Shown here: positions 49,813 to 58,252 of the stretch, piece after piece
Layout: every line of letters starts with the position of its first letter
How positions within the stretch are numbered: position 1 is the stretch's first letter
Assembly (NCBI GenBank): GCA_023398955.1
Contig: JAEWRL010000012.1
Location: 86,102 to 150,101, forward strand
From: Pseudomonadota bacterium
Lineage (GTDB): Bacteria; Myxococcota_A; Polyangia; Polyangiales; Polyangiaceae
Reading direction: 5' to 3'
DNA length: 64,000 nt
Translations under genes and position numbers: made by a program
The notes under the pieces: model-generated
What the model saw: the letters and a program-made list of their open reading frames with translations, nothing else
What the model was told of the DNA's origin: nothing
The model's database searches: none

Positions 49813-52148
49813 GGTTTTCCTTCGAGACGCTTGTTCGCTCTGACGCGCAGTCCTCCGAGCATGAGCCCGAATATTGGCGCAATCACCATTCCCATCGTCC
49901 ACGGACTGGTCGCAAGGGATTCGCTCAGCAGTGTTGCTCGGTAGCCCTCGTGCTCCTCGGGACCAGGTGTACTCGTCCGTGTGGAGGTAGGACTCGCAGC
50001 GAGCCAAAGGGCGAGGGCAATGCTCGCAGTGACGCCTGCTGAAGCGCGCACGTACGACCAAGCACCAACCGACCCGAGCTGCAAGTCGGGCCACAGCGAG
50101 ATTGACGCGCCAGCGATGAGGATGAGGATGCCGACCCAAATCCATGAGACGAAGGGGTTCAAGTGGAACTGAAACGTAGCTCGTTTCGTGGTGGGATCCG
50201 CCGTCCCAAGAACCAGATAGAGATCCTCTTTGAGGCTCCGCCGCATGGCCACTTCCGTCGTTGGACCCATGGGTGACTTCGGATAGATGAACTTGGCGGG
50301 TTCCATTCGACCGGCTGGGACCCCGCCGCGGCTAAGGTCGAGCTCGGCGAAGATCATCCGTTTGCTCAAATCAGCCTGTTCTTCTGGGCTGCAAGAGGTC
50401 TGACCGGGGCAGACGCGGGTTCCGCGAAAGGTGATCTCGTAGGGCCCAATCGTAGCGACTTCCCCAGGAAGGAGACTGGCCTCCTGGTTCTCTGTCCAGA
50501 CCGTTCCAACGAACCCCAGGAACATGGCAACGATCCCGAGGTGGACGATGTAACCTCCATATCGCCGCCGGCTCTTGGCAATGAGCCGCCCGAGAGCGAC
50601 GAGAATAGGTTCGCTCTCGTCACGGCGTGCCGCCGCCGCGCGCCGCGCCGAGACGCCAAGCACGAACTCTTGGATGACGACCACCGTATTGAAGACCACC
50701 AGAGAGACCGTGATGACAGGAACCACGGCCTCGAATCCTTCAAGAATGGCTCCCAGCGCCCCCGGATAGGGTTCCGCGGACGGAACTACTCCCGGATAGC
50801 CGAATCGCCGCCCAAACAGCAGGTGAGCGAGCGCGGTGAGCAGTCCTGCAGACACCGGGGCGACAAACGCTCTCCTCAAAGAGGCGGAGCTCGTCTTGCG
50901 CCACCCGAAGAGCGGGGCGAGCCCCATCAGCGCGAATATGACGAGCCCAATTGGCGTCATCCACCGGTTGAAGAAAGGGGGCCCCACAGTGATGCTCTCC
51001 CCAACGAGCCATTCACTGAGTTTTGGGACCAGAGTGACGACGGCGACGAACACAGCGGCACCGAGAAGCGCCCAGTTGTTCATCACGAACATGGCTTCTC
51101 GGCTCGCCACCGACTCGATGTGAGCACGGCTTCTCAGCTGCGGGAGCCGCCAGACGATCAGCGCGACACTGCTGGCGACGATGACTGCCATCGCCCACAC
51201 GAAGAAGATGCCAATGTCGCTTTGTGCGAAGCTATGAACGCTTGCGATGAGTCCAGACCGGGTAAGGAAGGTGCCAAAGATGGTCAAAAAGAAGGTGATG
51301 ACGATGAGCACGACGTTCCACAGCCTGAACATGTTACGGCGCTCCTGGATCATCGTCGAGTGTACGTATGCAGTCGCGGTGAACCAGGGCAGGGCCGCAG
51401 CATTCTCGACGGGATCCCACGCCCAGAACCCTCCCCACCCGAGCTCCTCGTACGCCCAAATCATTCCCAGCACGTTGCCGATCGACAGAAAGAGCCAGGC
51501 GAACAGCATCCACTTTCGAACGGCGACGATCCATTCATTGTCGGTGCGCCCGGTCACGAGGGCGGCTACTGCAAACGAGAACGGGATCGTACAACCCACG
51601 AAGCCCATATAGAGTGCGGGGGGATGTATGATCATCCAGTAGTTCTGGAGCAGCGGGTTCAATCCCTCGCCGTCACCCGGTACTCCAGCGACGTGCGTCT
51701 GGAACGGGTTTGCCGCGAACAGCATCAGCACGCCAAAGAAGGCGACCACCACCATCAAGGTAGCAATCACGTAGGGTTGAAGCGCGCGGTACCTGCCCTT
51801 TAGCCAGCGGACGCATGACGCCGTGTAGAGCGCGAGCAGAGTCGTCCACCACAGGAGGGAGCCGTCCTGACCCCCCCACAAGGCGGTCAGGAGATAGGTG
51901 ATCGTCATACTGCGGTCGCTGTAACGGGCGACGTATCGTATGCGGAAGTCATGGGTGACGAAGGCGTATGCCAACAGCAGGACGCCGACACCTATGAGGG
52001 CACTCGTGCCGTAAGCCCCAAGGCGTGCTGACTGAAGCAACCGTGGGCGCCCGCGGCCGGCCGCCACGGCCACCGCGAAGGTGTAGGCAGCCGCAACGAG
52101 AACGGCGTAAAGAATACCGGTGCCGAATTCAGGAAGTGATTGCCACAT
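49809..52148 (-). CDS. ccmF: Cytochrome c haem lyase CcmF
   Basis: A 779-residue membrane protein of the CcmF/CcsA family that attaches haem to apocytochrome c in the periplasm. The tryptophan-rich haem-handling motif is GWGGFWAWDPVENAAALPW at about residues 230-248. ALWGGQDGSLLWW, typical of CcmF, lies near 90, and conserved His residues in QNYWMIIHPPALYMGFVG (near 170) and in PWFTATAYVHSTMI (near 255) are the expected haem-ligand candidates. Many transmembrane helices are clear. It leads a three-gene operon with overlapping stops. Other Ccm proteins (CcmABCDE, CcmG) are not in the window. I am sure of the family. Confidence 0.94.
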   Translation of the reverse strand: MWQSLPEFGTGILYAVLVAAAYTFAVAVAAGRGRPRLLQSARLGAYGTSALIGVGVLLLAYAFVTHDFRIRYVARYSDRSMTITYLLTALWGGQDGSLLWWTTLLALYTASCVRWLKGRYRALQPYVIATLMVVVAFFGVLMLFAANPFQTHVAGVPGDGEGLNPLLQNYWMIIHPPALYMGFVGCTIPFSFAVAALVTGRTDNEWIVAVRKWMLFAWLFLSIGNVLGMIWAYEELGWGGFWAWDPVENAAALPWFTATAYVHSTMIQERRNMFRLWNVVLIVITFFLTIFGTFLTRSGLIASVHSFAQSDIGIFFVWAMAVIVASSVALIVWRLPQLRSRAHIESVASREAMFVMNNWALLGAAVFVAVVTLVPKLSEWLVGESITVGPPFFNRWMTPIGLVIFALMGLAPLFGWRKTSSASLRRAFVAPVSAGLLTALAHLLFGRRFGYPGVVPSAEPYPGALGAILEGFEAVVPVITVSLVVFNTVVVIQEFVLGVSARRAAAARRDESEPILVALGRLIAKSRRRYGGYIVHLGIVAMFLGFVGTVWTENQEASLLPGEVATIGPYEITFRGTRVCPGQTSCSPEEQADLSKRMIFAELDLSRGGVPAGRMEPAKFIYPKSPMGPTTEVAMRRSLKEDLYLVLGTADPTTKRATFQFHLNPFVSWIWVGILILIAGASISLWPDLQLGSVGAWSYVRASAGVTASIALALWLAASPTSTRTSTPGPEEHEGYRATLLSESLATSPWTMGMVIAPIFGLMLGGLRVRANKRLEGKP

Positions 52149-52253
52149 TCGGCCGGGAGCTTAGCTCAACGACCCTACTGGGGCATGTCCCGGCGGCCGA
52201 TATCGCCACCCGCTGGCGAGGGAACCCGCGCAGTAATCTTCTTGACCGGAGCG

Positions 52254-52988
52254 TCAAGCGTTGTCGCTGACCGCAGTACCCACGTCTTCGCCGAGGCATA
52301 CTCGGGCGATATTCCCGGGAGCCATCTTGAAAACGCGAATCGGGAGGCCATTCTCTCGGCACAACGCCACCGCCGTCGAGTCCATGACGGCGAGGTGCCC
52401 TGCCAGAAAGTCGTCGTAGCTGACCTTCGACAGCAGCTTGGCCTCCGCGTGCTTGCGAGGATCGCGATCGTACACGCCGTCCACTTTGGTGGCCTTGCAC
52501 AGCACATCCGCGCGGACTTCCATGGCGCGCAGCGCTGCCGCCGTATCGGTAGAAAAGTACGGATTTCCCGTTCCCGCCGCAAAGATTACGGCGTGACCTC
52601 GCGCGAGGTGCCGCATCGCCCGTCGGCGGATGTACGGCTCAGCGACCTGTTTGATTTCGAGTGCAGTCATCACCCGGGTGGGCACACCGTGACGTTCCAG
52701 CGCATCCTGCATCGCCAATGAGTTGATCACGGTGGCGAGCATCCCCATGTAGTCGCTCTGCGCGCGATCCATCCCCGTGCTAGCGCCCTTCAGTCCGCGG
52801 AAGATATTTCCGCCCCCTATCACGAGCCCGATTTCGAGGCCGGTCGCGTGAACGCGGGCAAGCTCCTGCGCTGTTGCCTCGAGGGTGTTCGTATCGATGC
52901 CAAATCCGCCTTCGCTGCCACAGAGGGCTTCCCCACTGAGCTTGATGAGTGCGCGTCGATAGACCAGTTCTTGCTTCGGTGGTTCCAC
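52254..52988 (-). CDS. pyrH: UMP kinase (uridylate kinase)
   Basis: A 244-residue amino-acid-kinase-fold enzyme that phosphorylates UMP to UDP. YRRALIKLSGEALCGSEGGF is the family start with the K-L-S-G-E signature. VIGGGNIFRGLKGASTGMDR and ADYMGMLATVINSLAMQDAL follow in the nucleotide site, with FAAGTGNPYFSTDTAAALRA and VLCKATKVDGVYDRDP. A GTG at 52988 is preferred over the ATG at 53084, because the latter would overlap the start of the divergent lipoprotein gene and encodes unconserved residues. Length is then the usual 240. The common neighbours tsf and frr are missing here. Confidence 0.95.
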   Translation of the reverse strand: MEPPKQELVYRRALIKLSGEALCGSEGGFGIDTNTLEATAQELARVHATGLEIGLVIGGGNIFRGLKGASTGMDRAQSDYMGMLATVINSLAMQDALERHGVPTRVMTALEIKQVAEPYIRRRAMRHLARGHAVIFAAGTGNPYFSTDTAAALRAMEVRADVLCKATKVDGVYDRDPRKHAEAKLLSKVSYDDFLAGHLAVMDSTAVALCRENGLPIRVFKMAPGNIARVCLGEDVGTAVSDNA

Positions 52989-53082
52989 GGCGGTTATTGC
53001 TACTCCGGGTGCGACGCTTCTGCAACCACCGGGCCTGCTGCTCACTGGCGCAGAGCGAAACCACGTAGTATTCACGAGCAGC

Positions 53083-54096
53083 ATGGAGCGTGTGCGTGGC
53101 CGAGTCGCGGCAGCCGTTGTCGTCTTCCTCTCGGTGGCTGCAGGCTGCTCGACGTGCGAGAGGGAACCTCAGGGAGACACAGCCTCAACGCGCGTTGAGG
53201 CTGGGCCGGCCGATGGGCTCTCGGCGCTGACCCCGGAGCAGGCCAGCCAAGTCCTCGCCACGGTCGGCGAGCGCAGCATCACCCTGGGCGAGTACGCGGC
53301 CGTGCTCGAAGGAATGAACCCCTTCGAGCGCATGCGCTTTCGCGCGGCGGACCGCCGCAAGGCTCTGCTCGATGAACTGATCAACGTGGAGCTCCTAGCC
53401 CAGGAGGCGGAGCGGCGTGGGCTGAAGGATAGCGCCGAGTATCGGATGCGCGTGGACCAGATGCTGCGTGAGCACGTGCTACGACGTGTACGTGAGACGG
53501 CCCCCAAAGTGGACGATATTCCTATGGGGGAAGTTCGTCGGTACTACGCGGAGAACCGCAGCGAGTTCCGCGAGCCAGAGCGACGACGCCTGGCGCACAT
53601 CGTGATGCAAACCCGCGCCGACGCGGCGCGCGTGCTGAAGCAGGCGCGCGTGGCCACCCCCGCTCAGTGGGGTTCCCTCGTCCGGCAGCACTCACTGGAT
53701 GGCACACGCTGGGGAGAGGACGTGCCCGGCGAGCTCGCGGGAGACCTGGGTATCGTTACGGCACGCGCGGAGGGAGACGCCCCGGAGGTCGATCAGAAGC
53801 TTCGCGATGCACTCTTTGCCATCGAGGGCATTGGTGACGTGTTTCCCGAACTAGTCGACACACAAGCTGGTTTTCACATCATTCGCCTCATCGGGCGAAC
53901 CGAGGCCCGCATCAGGCCCTTCGAAGAAGCGGAGCGTGCCATCCGCGTCGCCATGGTGCGCCAGAAGGTACGGGAGGCCGAGACGGAGATGGAGAAGACC
54001 CTGCGGAAGCGGTACCCCGTGGAGATCGACGAGGCAGCGCTGGCCGAGGTTCGAGTACCCGCGCCGGCCCCGTCGGGGGAGCTGACGGGGCCTTGA
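53083..54096 (+). CDS. PpiC-type peptidyl-prolyl isomerase lipoprotein (SurA/PrsA-like)
   Basis: A 337-residue lipoprotein: AAAVVVFLSVAAGCSTCERE has the lipobox VAAGC with Cys 22 lipidated. A SurA-like N-terminal helical domain (ATVGERSITLGEYAAVLEGM, ALLDELINVELLAQEAERRG, HVLRRVRE) is followed by a parvulin domain at about 150-260 (EFREPERRRLAHIVMQTRAD, LVRQHSLDGTRWGEDVP, FAIEGIGDVFPELVDTQAGF, HIIRLIGR). It would assist folding of outer-membrane or exported proteins. Its TGA overlaps the TTG start of the radical SAM gene, so the two are likely translated together. An unusual partner is noted in the findings. Confidence 0.9.
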   Translation: MERVRGRVAAAVVVFLSVAAGCSTCEREPQGDTASTRVEAGPADGLSALTPEQASQVLATVGERSITLGEYAAVLEGMNPFERMRFRAADRRKALLDELINVELLAQEAERRGLKDSAEYRMRVDQMLREHVLRRVRETAPKVDDIPMGEVRRYYAENRSEFREPERRRLAHIVMQTRADAARVLKQARVATPAQWGSLVRQHSLDGTRWGEDVPGELAGDLGIVTARAEGDAPEVDQKLRDALFAIEGIGDVFPELVDTQAGFHIIRLIGRTEARIRPFEEAERAIRVAMVRQKVREAETEMEKTLRKRYPVEIDEAALAEVRVPAPAPSGELTGP

Positions 54097-55217
54097 CCTC
54101 CGTGACTCCGCGACCTCCGCCCGAGGAGTGGGGCGACTGGCGGTGGCAGCTTCGTAACTCCGTTCGCACGGCCACGGAACTATCGCGTGCGCTCGTCCTG
54201 ACCGAGTCGGAGCTCCAGGGTGCTCGGGATGCGGAACGGGCAGGGCTTCCACTTGGTATCACCCCTTACATGCTGTCGCTCTGCGACCCACGTGATCCAT
54301 CCTGTCCCATCCGGCGGCAGCTCGTCCCTACCTTCCTGGAGCGCCGTGACTCGCCCGGGGATCTGGTCGATCCTCTGGGGGAGGAGGATCATACCGCGGC
54401 GCTGCACCTCGTACACCGTTACCCGGACCGTGCGTTGCTGCTCGTCACCGATCGTTGCGCGGTGTACTGCCGGTTTTGCACGCGAAGTCGCCTTGTTGGG
54501 CAGGGCGGCGGGGCGCGGCCGCTCGGCGAGTTCGACGGCGCACTCGCGTACCTGAGTCGCCACCCAGAGGTGCGTGAGGTCATCGTCAGCGGCGGTGACG
54601 TGCTCGCCATGACGACGCCTCGCGTCGCCGCGATCCTCGCTCGCCTACGTCGGATCCCGAGCATCGAGACGGTGCGGCTTGCGACACGAGTTCCCGTCGT
54701 GCTGCCCCAGCGAATCACCGAGGAGCTCGTGGCAGCGCTTCGTCCTCATCATCCCCTCTGGGTAATGACCCATTTCAACCATCCCGCGGAGCTCACCACG
54801 GAGTCACGAGCCGCCTGCCGGCGCCTGGTGGACGGCGGATTCCCCGTGATGAATCAAACCGTTCTGCTTCGCGGAGTCAACGACGATGTCGAGGTGCTGA
54901 GGACGCTCTTTCGAGGCCTGGTCGGCGAGCGAGTCCGGCCATACTACCTGTTGCAGGCGGATCCCGTTCGCGGAACGGGGCACCTGCGAACGCCCATCGA
55001 CGTCGGGCTCCGCATCATGGAGCTCCTGCAGGGGTCCTTGAGTGGGATTGCGCTGCCGAAATTCATCGTCGACACGCCGGGTGGACACGGCAAGGTTCCC
55101 GTCAGCCCGAGCTATGTGCTGTCGAGGAGTGGCCCGGTGACGCGGTTCCGAGCGCCCACGGGAGCCGAAGTCGACTACTTGGATCCGCCCGGTTCGAGCT
55201 GGGGCCCTGGGGAGTAG
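54093..55217 (+). CDS. KamA-family radical SAM aminomutase (lysine 2,3-aminomutase/EpmB-like)
   Basis: A 374-residue radical SAM enzyme. The iron-sulfur cluster motif CX3CX2C is C122, C126 and C129 (VTDRCAVYCRFCTRSR), as in lysine 2,3-aminomutases. The PLP-binding Lys motif is near the end, VDTPGGHGKVPVSPSYVLS, and GHLRTPIDVGLRIM is also conserved. Known relatives make beta-lysine for osmoprotection or modify elongation factor P (EpmB, with EpmA and EF-P). No efp or epmA is in the window. The TTG at 54093 overlaps the lipoprotein stop; GTG at 54102 is an alternative start. The end overlaps the convergent coiled-coil gene by 43 bases. Confidence 0.88.
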   Translation: MTSVTPRPPPEEWGDWRWQLRNSVRTATELSRALVLTESELQGARDAERAGLPLGITPYMLSLCDPRDPSCPIRRQLVPTFLERRDSPGDLVDPLGEEDHTAALHLVHRYPDRALLLVTDRCAVYCRFCTRSRLVGQGGGARPLGEFDGALAYLSRHPEVREVIVSGGDVLAMTTPRVAAILARLRRIPSIETVRLATRVPVVLPQRITEELVAALRPHHPLWVMTHFNHPAELTTESRAACRRLVDGGFPVMNQTVLLRGVNDDVEVLRTLFRGLVGERVRPYYLLQADPVRGTGHLRTPIDVGLRIMELLQGSLSGIALPKFIVDTPGGHGKVPVSPSYVLSRSGPVTRFRAPTGAEVDYLDPPGSSWGPGE

Positions 55218-56587
55218 CCCTCGTCCTCGGCGGGTGCCCGGCTGCAGGTCCACCACACCAGCACGCACAAGAGGGCTGCCAGAACGAGCGCGAGGAGGAG
55301 GAAGCCGCGCCGCACGGCATTTCGATCATAGCTGTGCAGCGCTCTCCTGTGCTCCTCAGCAGCGACGGTTCGACTGGCCACGAGCTCGTCCGCTTCCCGC
55401 AGGGCCCCGAGCTCATCTTCGTCGAGGCCCACGTCGCCCATGCTTCTCAGAGCGCGGAGCAGGATTTCGGCCATGCACCGGTTGAATGCTTGCTCTTCAG
55501 CGGTGAGGGCGGCGCAACGTTTACCATGCTCCTTGGTGAAGGCGCGTGCCACCTTGCGCAGAGCCTTCTCTTCGCGAGCTAGGTTGGCAGCCGCTTCGTC
55601 GACGGAGCCTGCTCCGTCCTTCCAGCGCTGTTTTGCTTCCGCAGCGAGCGCACGGGCGTCCAGCAGGGCACGCTCGAAGGCCGAGAGACGCGTGCTGATC
55701 TCACGTATCCGATCCTCGGTATCGGTCGTTTCGGTGTTTGCCAGTTGGGCGTTGCGCAGCTCGATCTGGAGTCGTTTGCTTCGTGCTTCGCGGCGCGCGA
55801 GGTCCACCTCCGCATCCCTGGCCGCGGCTTGCAGGGCCTCAGTGTTACTTTCTGCGTCTTCAAGGCGTCGTCGCGCTTCGGCGATACGCTGCTCTCGGTG
55901 CCTGGACTGGACTTCGTTGTCGTGGTCGAGACGCTGCATTGCGTCGCCGAGAGCTCCGAGCTGCCGCGCCAAGGCGTCCGCCTTTCGAAGGTCCGGGGCG
56001 AATCGCCCATCGGCATGGATCAGCGCCCGTCTTCTGTGAGCGAACTCAGCCAGTATCCGGTCTCGCTCCAGCTCTGCCCTCACCAGTTCGCGCTCGCGTT
56101 GCATCGACGCGCGACGCAACGCGGGTCGCCTCAGTGCGAAGCGAGCTGCGTATCTGAGGGTGCCCAAGACACCCGCGGGTGAGGCTCCGAGTCCGGCAAG
56201 GCTCGCGACGTTGCTTTCGGAGACGTGAAAGGCGGGGCGGTCGATCGCACGGCCCTCGCTGTTTGCCTCCTCGGCGTGCCAATCCCAGGCGCCGCGCGTT
56301 GCCCCAGAACCAACCTCGATCTCCAAGGCTCCCGCGCCGGTGTCCTCCGCTGCATCCGGATCGAGGGCATCGAAGTCGTCCAGCGGCGCCACCTGGAACG
56401 CCCCCTGGCGCTGCTGCATGGGCTCGACCGTTCCGCCGCGCTCGAGCTCGAGGTCCAAGTCCCTGTCGACCTGCGAGTCTTCAGCGCGTGCGGCGAGGCT
56501 GCTGGGGCATGGCGGAAGAGGAATCTCTAAATCCGGCAGCTCCGGAAGGGATTCCTGATCGATGTCCTTGCCTCGTTGCGTCACCAT
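55175..56587 (-). CDS. Coiled-coil protein with C-terminal membrane anchor
   Basis: A 470-residue protein of unknown function. Residues 1-140 are acidic and probably disordered (LPELPDLEIPLPPCPSSLAA, QVAPLDDFDALDPDAAEDTG). Residues about 160-420 form long coiled coil, rich in Glu, Arg and Ala (QREREVLVRAEL-like repeats such as RIAEARRRLEDAESNTEALQ and NLAREEKALRKVARAF). A transmembrane segment near the end (AVRRGFLLLALVLAALLCVLVW) precedes a short Pro/Gly tail. The layout is of a tail-anchored protein facing the cytoplasm. The ATG at 56587 is chosen because the longer frame from 56788 would run into the SRP RNA gene. It overlaps kamA by 43 bases. Confidence 0.7.
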   Translation of the reverse strand: MVTQRGKDIDQESLPELPDLEIPLPPCPSSLAARAEDSQVDRDLDLELERGGTVEPMQQRQGAFQVAPLDDFDALDPDAAEDTGAGALEIEVGSGATRGAWDWHAEEANSEGRAIDRPAFHVSESNVASLAGLGASPAGVLGTLRYAARFALRRPALRRASMQRERELVRAELERDRILAEFAHRRRALIHADGRFAPDLRKADALARQLGALGDAMQRLDHDNEVQSRHREQRIAEARRRLEDAESNTEALQAAARDAEVDLARREARSKRLQIELRNAQLANTETTDTEDRIREISTRLSAFERALLDARALAAEAKQRWKDGAGSVDEAAANLAREEKALRKVARAFTKEHGKRCAALTAEEQAFNRCMAEILLRALRSMGDVGLDEDELGALREADELVASRTVAAEEHRRALHSYDRNAVRRGFLLLALVLAALLCVLVWWTCSRAPAEDEGYSPGPQLEPGGSK

Positions 56588-56730
56588 TTGCAGGCTGCCC
56601 GAGTCAAGAGTATCCGGATTCGTGGTTCCCGAGAACGGAGCAATGGCAGGTGCGGCAGGACCGCTGGGGCGGAAACCGTGCGCTGTGCGGCCGGCCACGC
56701 GGTGGCGAGAACGCAAGCTGCCGCGCCCCC

Positions 56731-56758
56731 TTGCATACGGCGCGCCCGCTGGTATGGT
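56731..56758 (+). promoter_or_regulatory. Sigma-70-like promoter of the SRP RNA gene
   Basis: TTGCAT (56731-56736) and TATGGT (56753-56758) are separated by 16 bases and lie upstream of the SRP RNA, placing a start near 56765. Both hexamers differ from the consensus at only one or two positions, which is good for this GC-rich genome. Confidence 0.5.
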
Positions 56759-56765
56759 GCACGTG

Positions 56766-56865
56766 CTCTGACGTTGTGGGCTCGCCAACAGCGCGCTTCG
56801 AACCCCGTGAGGCCCGGAAGGGAGCAGCGGTAGAAGAAAGCGAGTGTGGCGGGCCCGTTACCCTT
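56766..56865 (+). ncRNA. ffs: Small signal recognition particle RNA (4.5S-like)
   Basis: The SRP domain IV core is recognised by GGCCCGGAAGGGAGCAGC at 56811-56828, matching the universal G-G-x-C-C-G-G-A-A-G-G-x-A-G-C-A-G loop that binds Ffh. An end stem closes it: GGGCTCGCCA (56778-56787) pairs with TGGCGGGCCC (56847-56856), ten base pairs with one G-U. A further stem pairs CGCTT near 56794 with AAGCG near 56838. The molecule is of the short type without an Alu domain, about 80-100 nt. The ends are approximate. It is transcribed divergently from the coiled-coil gene, and with Ffh directs membrane proteins to the translocon. Confidence 0.9.
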
Positions 56866-56981
56866 TCTGTATGTCGTCTCCTCGTCGGGCGTGCGGTACG
56901 GGGTTGGAGGAGCTGCTCACGCAGCCATCGTCAGCAGCGTCAAAGGAGATTCTCAGCTCGCTTCTTCCCGGCGCCCCGAGC

Positions 56982-57668
56982 TCAGGTCCCAAACATCTCG
57001 ACGACTGCCCCGTTATGGGCGAGCGGCGCGTCGAGAGCGAAGTGGATGATCGTGGAGGCGACCTCCAGAGGGGTCATTCTCGGTGGGAAGCCGCTGCCGG
57101 TGAGCATGTTGGTGTCTACAGAGCCGGGTAAAATGGCCGCTGTCATCAGACCGCTGCCGCTGAGCTCCTCGGCCAGTGCCTTCATGAAGCCGACCAGGCC
57201 CCATTTGGACGCGCAGTACACCGACGCGCGCGACGTGCCCACGGTCGACGCGATGCTCCCGACGTGAATGATGCGACCGCGCTTTGCCTCGCGCATGGCC
57301 GGCAACAGCGCTTGAGAAAGGAACAGCGGCGCTCGAAGGTTCACTGCCAGTTGACGCTCGTAGGCAGCGGTCGTTACCTCCTCCACTGCTTGCCGCGTGA
57401 TCGTTCCTGCATTGTTGATGAGCGCGAGCGGCGCGCCGCAGCAAGCGAGAACCTGAACGGCAGCTCGTCTCACCGAGGCGTTCACTTCCAGGTCGACGTC
57501 GATGCTCTCGACGCGTGCGCCACGCTCGACCAGGCTCCGGACCACCTCGCGGTGCTCCGCGGATTGGCGCCCGAGGAGCGCTAGGCTGCATCCGCGCTCT
57601 GCAAGTGCAAACGCCGTCGCCCTGCCAATGCCGCGGCTTGCTCCCGTGAGCGCGACCCAACCGGTCAC
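56982..57668 (-). CDS. Short-chain dehydrogenase/reductase, possible pteridine reductase
   Basis: A 228-residue SDR. The NAD(P)-binding motif is VALTGASRGIGRATAFALAE, the structural NNAG motif is in PLALINNAGTITRQAVEE, and the catalytic Tyr and Lys are in SVYCASKWGLVGFMKALAEE (YxxxK), with the Ser in RIIHVGSIASTVGTSRAS. Length and motifs fit classical SDR enzymes. The gene begins with GTG at 57668, overlapping the folE stop by four bases, so the reductase is made together with GTP cyclohydrolase I. Relatives in that setting reduce dihydropterins (FolM or sepiapterin-reductase type). The substrate is otherwise unproved; broader ketoreductase roles are possible. Confidence 0.9.
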   Translation of the reverse strand: MTGWVALTGASRGIGRATAFALAERGCSLALLGRQSAEHREVVRSLVERGARVESIDVDLEVNASVRRAAVQVLACCGAPLALINNAGTITRQAVEEVTTAAYERQLAVNLRAPLFLSQALLPAMREAKRGRIIHVGSIASTVGTSRASVYCASKWGLVGFMKALAEELSGSGLMTAAILPGSVDTNMLTGSGFPPRMTPLEVASTIIHFALDAPLAHNGAVVEMFGT

Positions 57669-58252
57669 GACGCGAGCGCGCCCCCGACAGCCAGGCTGAC
57701 GCAAGCGTATCCTTCGGCTCCGGCCAGCACTCCACCTGCGGCAACCGTGTGCACCATCGAGCCCACCTGACCCGGGTTGCGTGCGGTCACACACGTGTGC
57801 ACAAGGGAAAGGCGACAGAAGACGCCGCGGGCGCCGCCGTGGCGCATCAAGGCATCCACGACCTCTTTCCCAATGCGCTCCTGAAGCGTGAGACGCCGAG
57901 CGCAGGCGTCCACCAGCTTCGCAATTCGGCCCAGCCCGATGACGTGGGTTCCCGGGACATACGCGACCAAGGCTTTGCCTTGTGCCGGCATGAGGTGGTG
58001 GGGGCAAACGGTCGTAACGCTGATGTCCTCGAATACGACGACTCCCTCCCTGTCACCCGATTCATCAAGGGAGGAACCGGTCCGTATCAGGTCGGCGAGA
58101 TCGATATGGCGGCCCCCTAGCAGTTCGCGGTCGAAGGCATCGACGACGCGTTCCGGCGTTCGAGTGAGTTCCGGATCTGCGCGAAGATCGTACCCGAGCG
58201 CTTCGAGCAAAGCGCGAACCGCGGCCAGCGCCTTGTCGCGATCGACAGCCAT
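57665..58252 (-). CDS. folE: GTP cyclohydrolase I
   Basis: A 195-residue enzyme that opens GTP to form dihydroneopterin triphosphate, the first step to folate and pterin cofactors. EALGYDLRADPELTRTPERV is the N-terminal signature. The zinc site is seen in VTTVCPHHLMPAQGKALVAY (Cys and His) and HTCVTARNPGQ (second Cys). IGLGRIAKLVDACARRLTLQ matches the conserved helix with Gln-Glu-Arg. The usual Cys-Glu-His-His reads Cys-Pro-His-His here, an accepted variant that I would check. The ATG at 58252 overlaps the preceding stop as TGATG. It is the second gene from the end of a four-gene operon. Confidence 0.93.
   Translation of the reverse strand: MAVDRDKALAAVRALLEALGYDLRADPELTRTPERVVDAFDRELLGGRHIDLADLIRTGSSLDESGDREGVVVFEDISVTTVCPHHLMPAQGKALVAYVPGTHVIGLGRIAKLVDACARRLTLQERIGKEVVDALMRHGGARGVFCRLSLVHTCVTARNPGQVGSMVHTVAAGGVLAGAEGYACVSLAVGGALAS

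Noticed and set aside
50541..51803. A 420-codon plus-strand frame opposite ccmF
   Set aside because: It is a shadow of the membrane protein gene; its translation is charged and His-rich without conserved motifs.
52241..52258. A 6-bp hairpin (CTTGAC and GTCAAG) at the pyrH stop codon
   Set aside because: The stem is short, overlaps the stop codon and has no T run, so it is not a convincing terminator.
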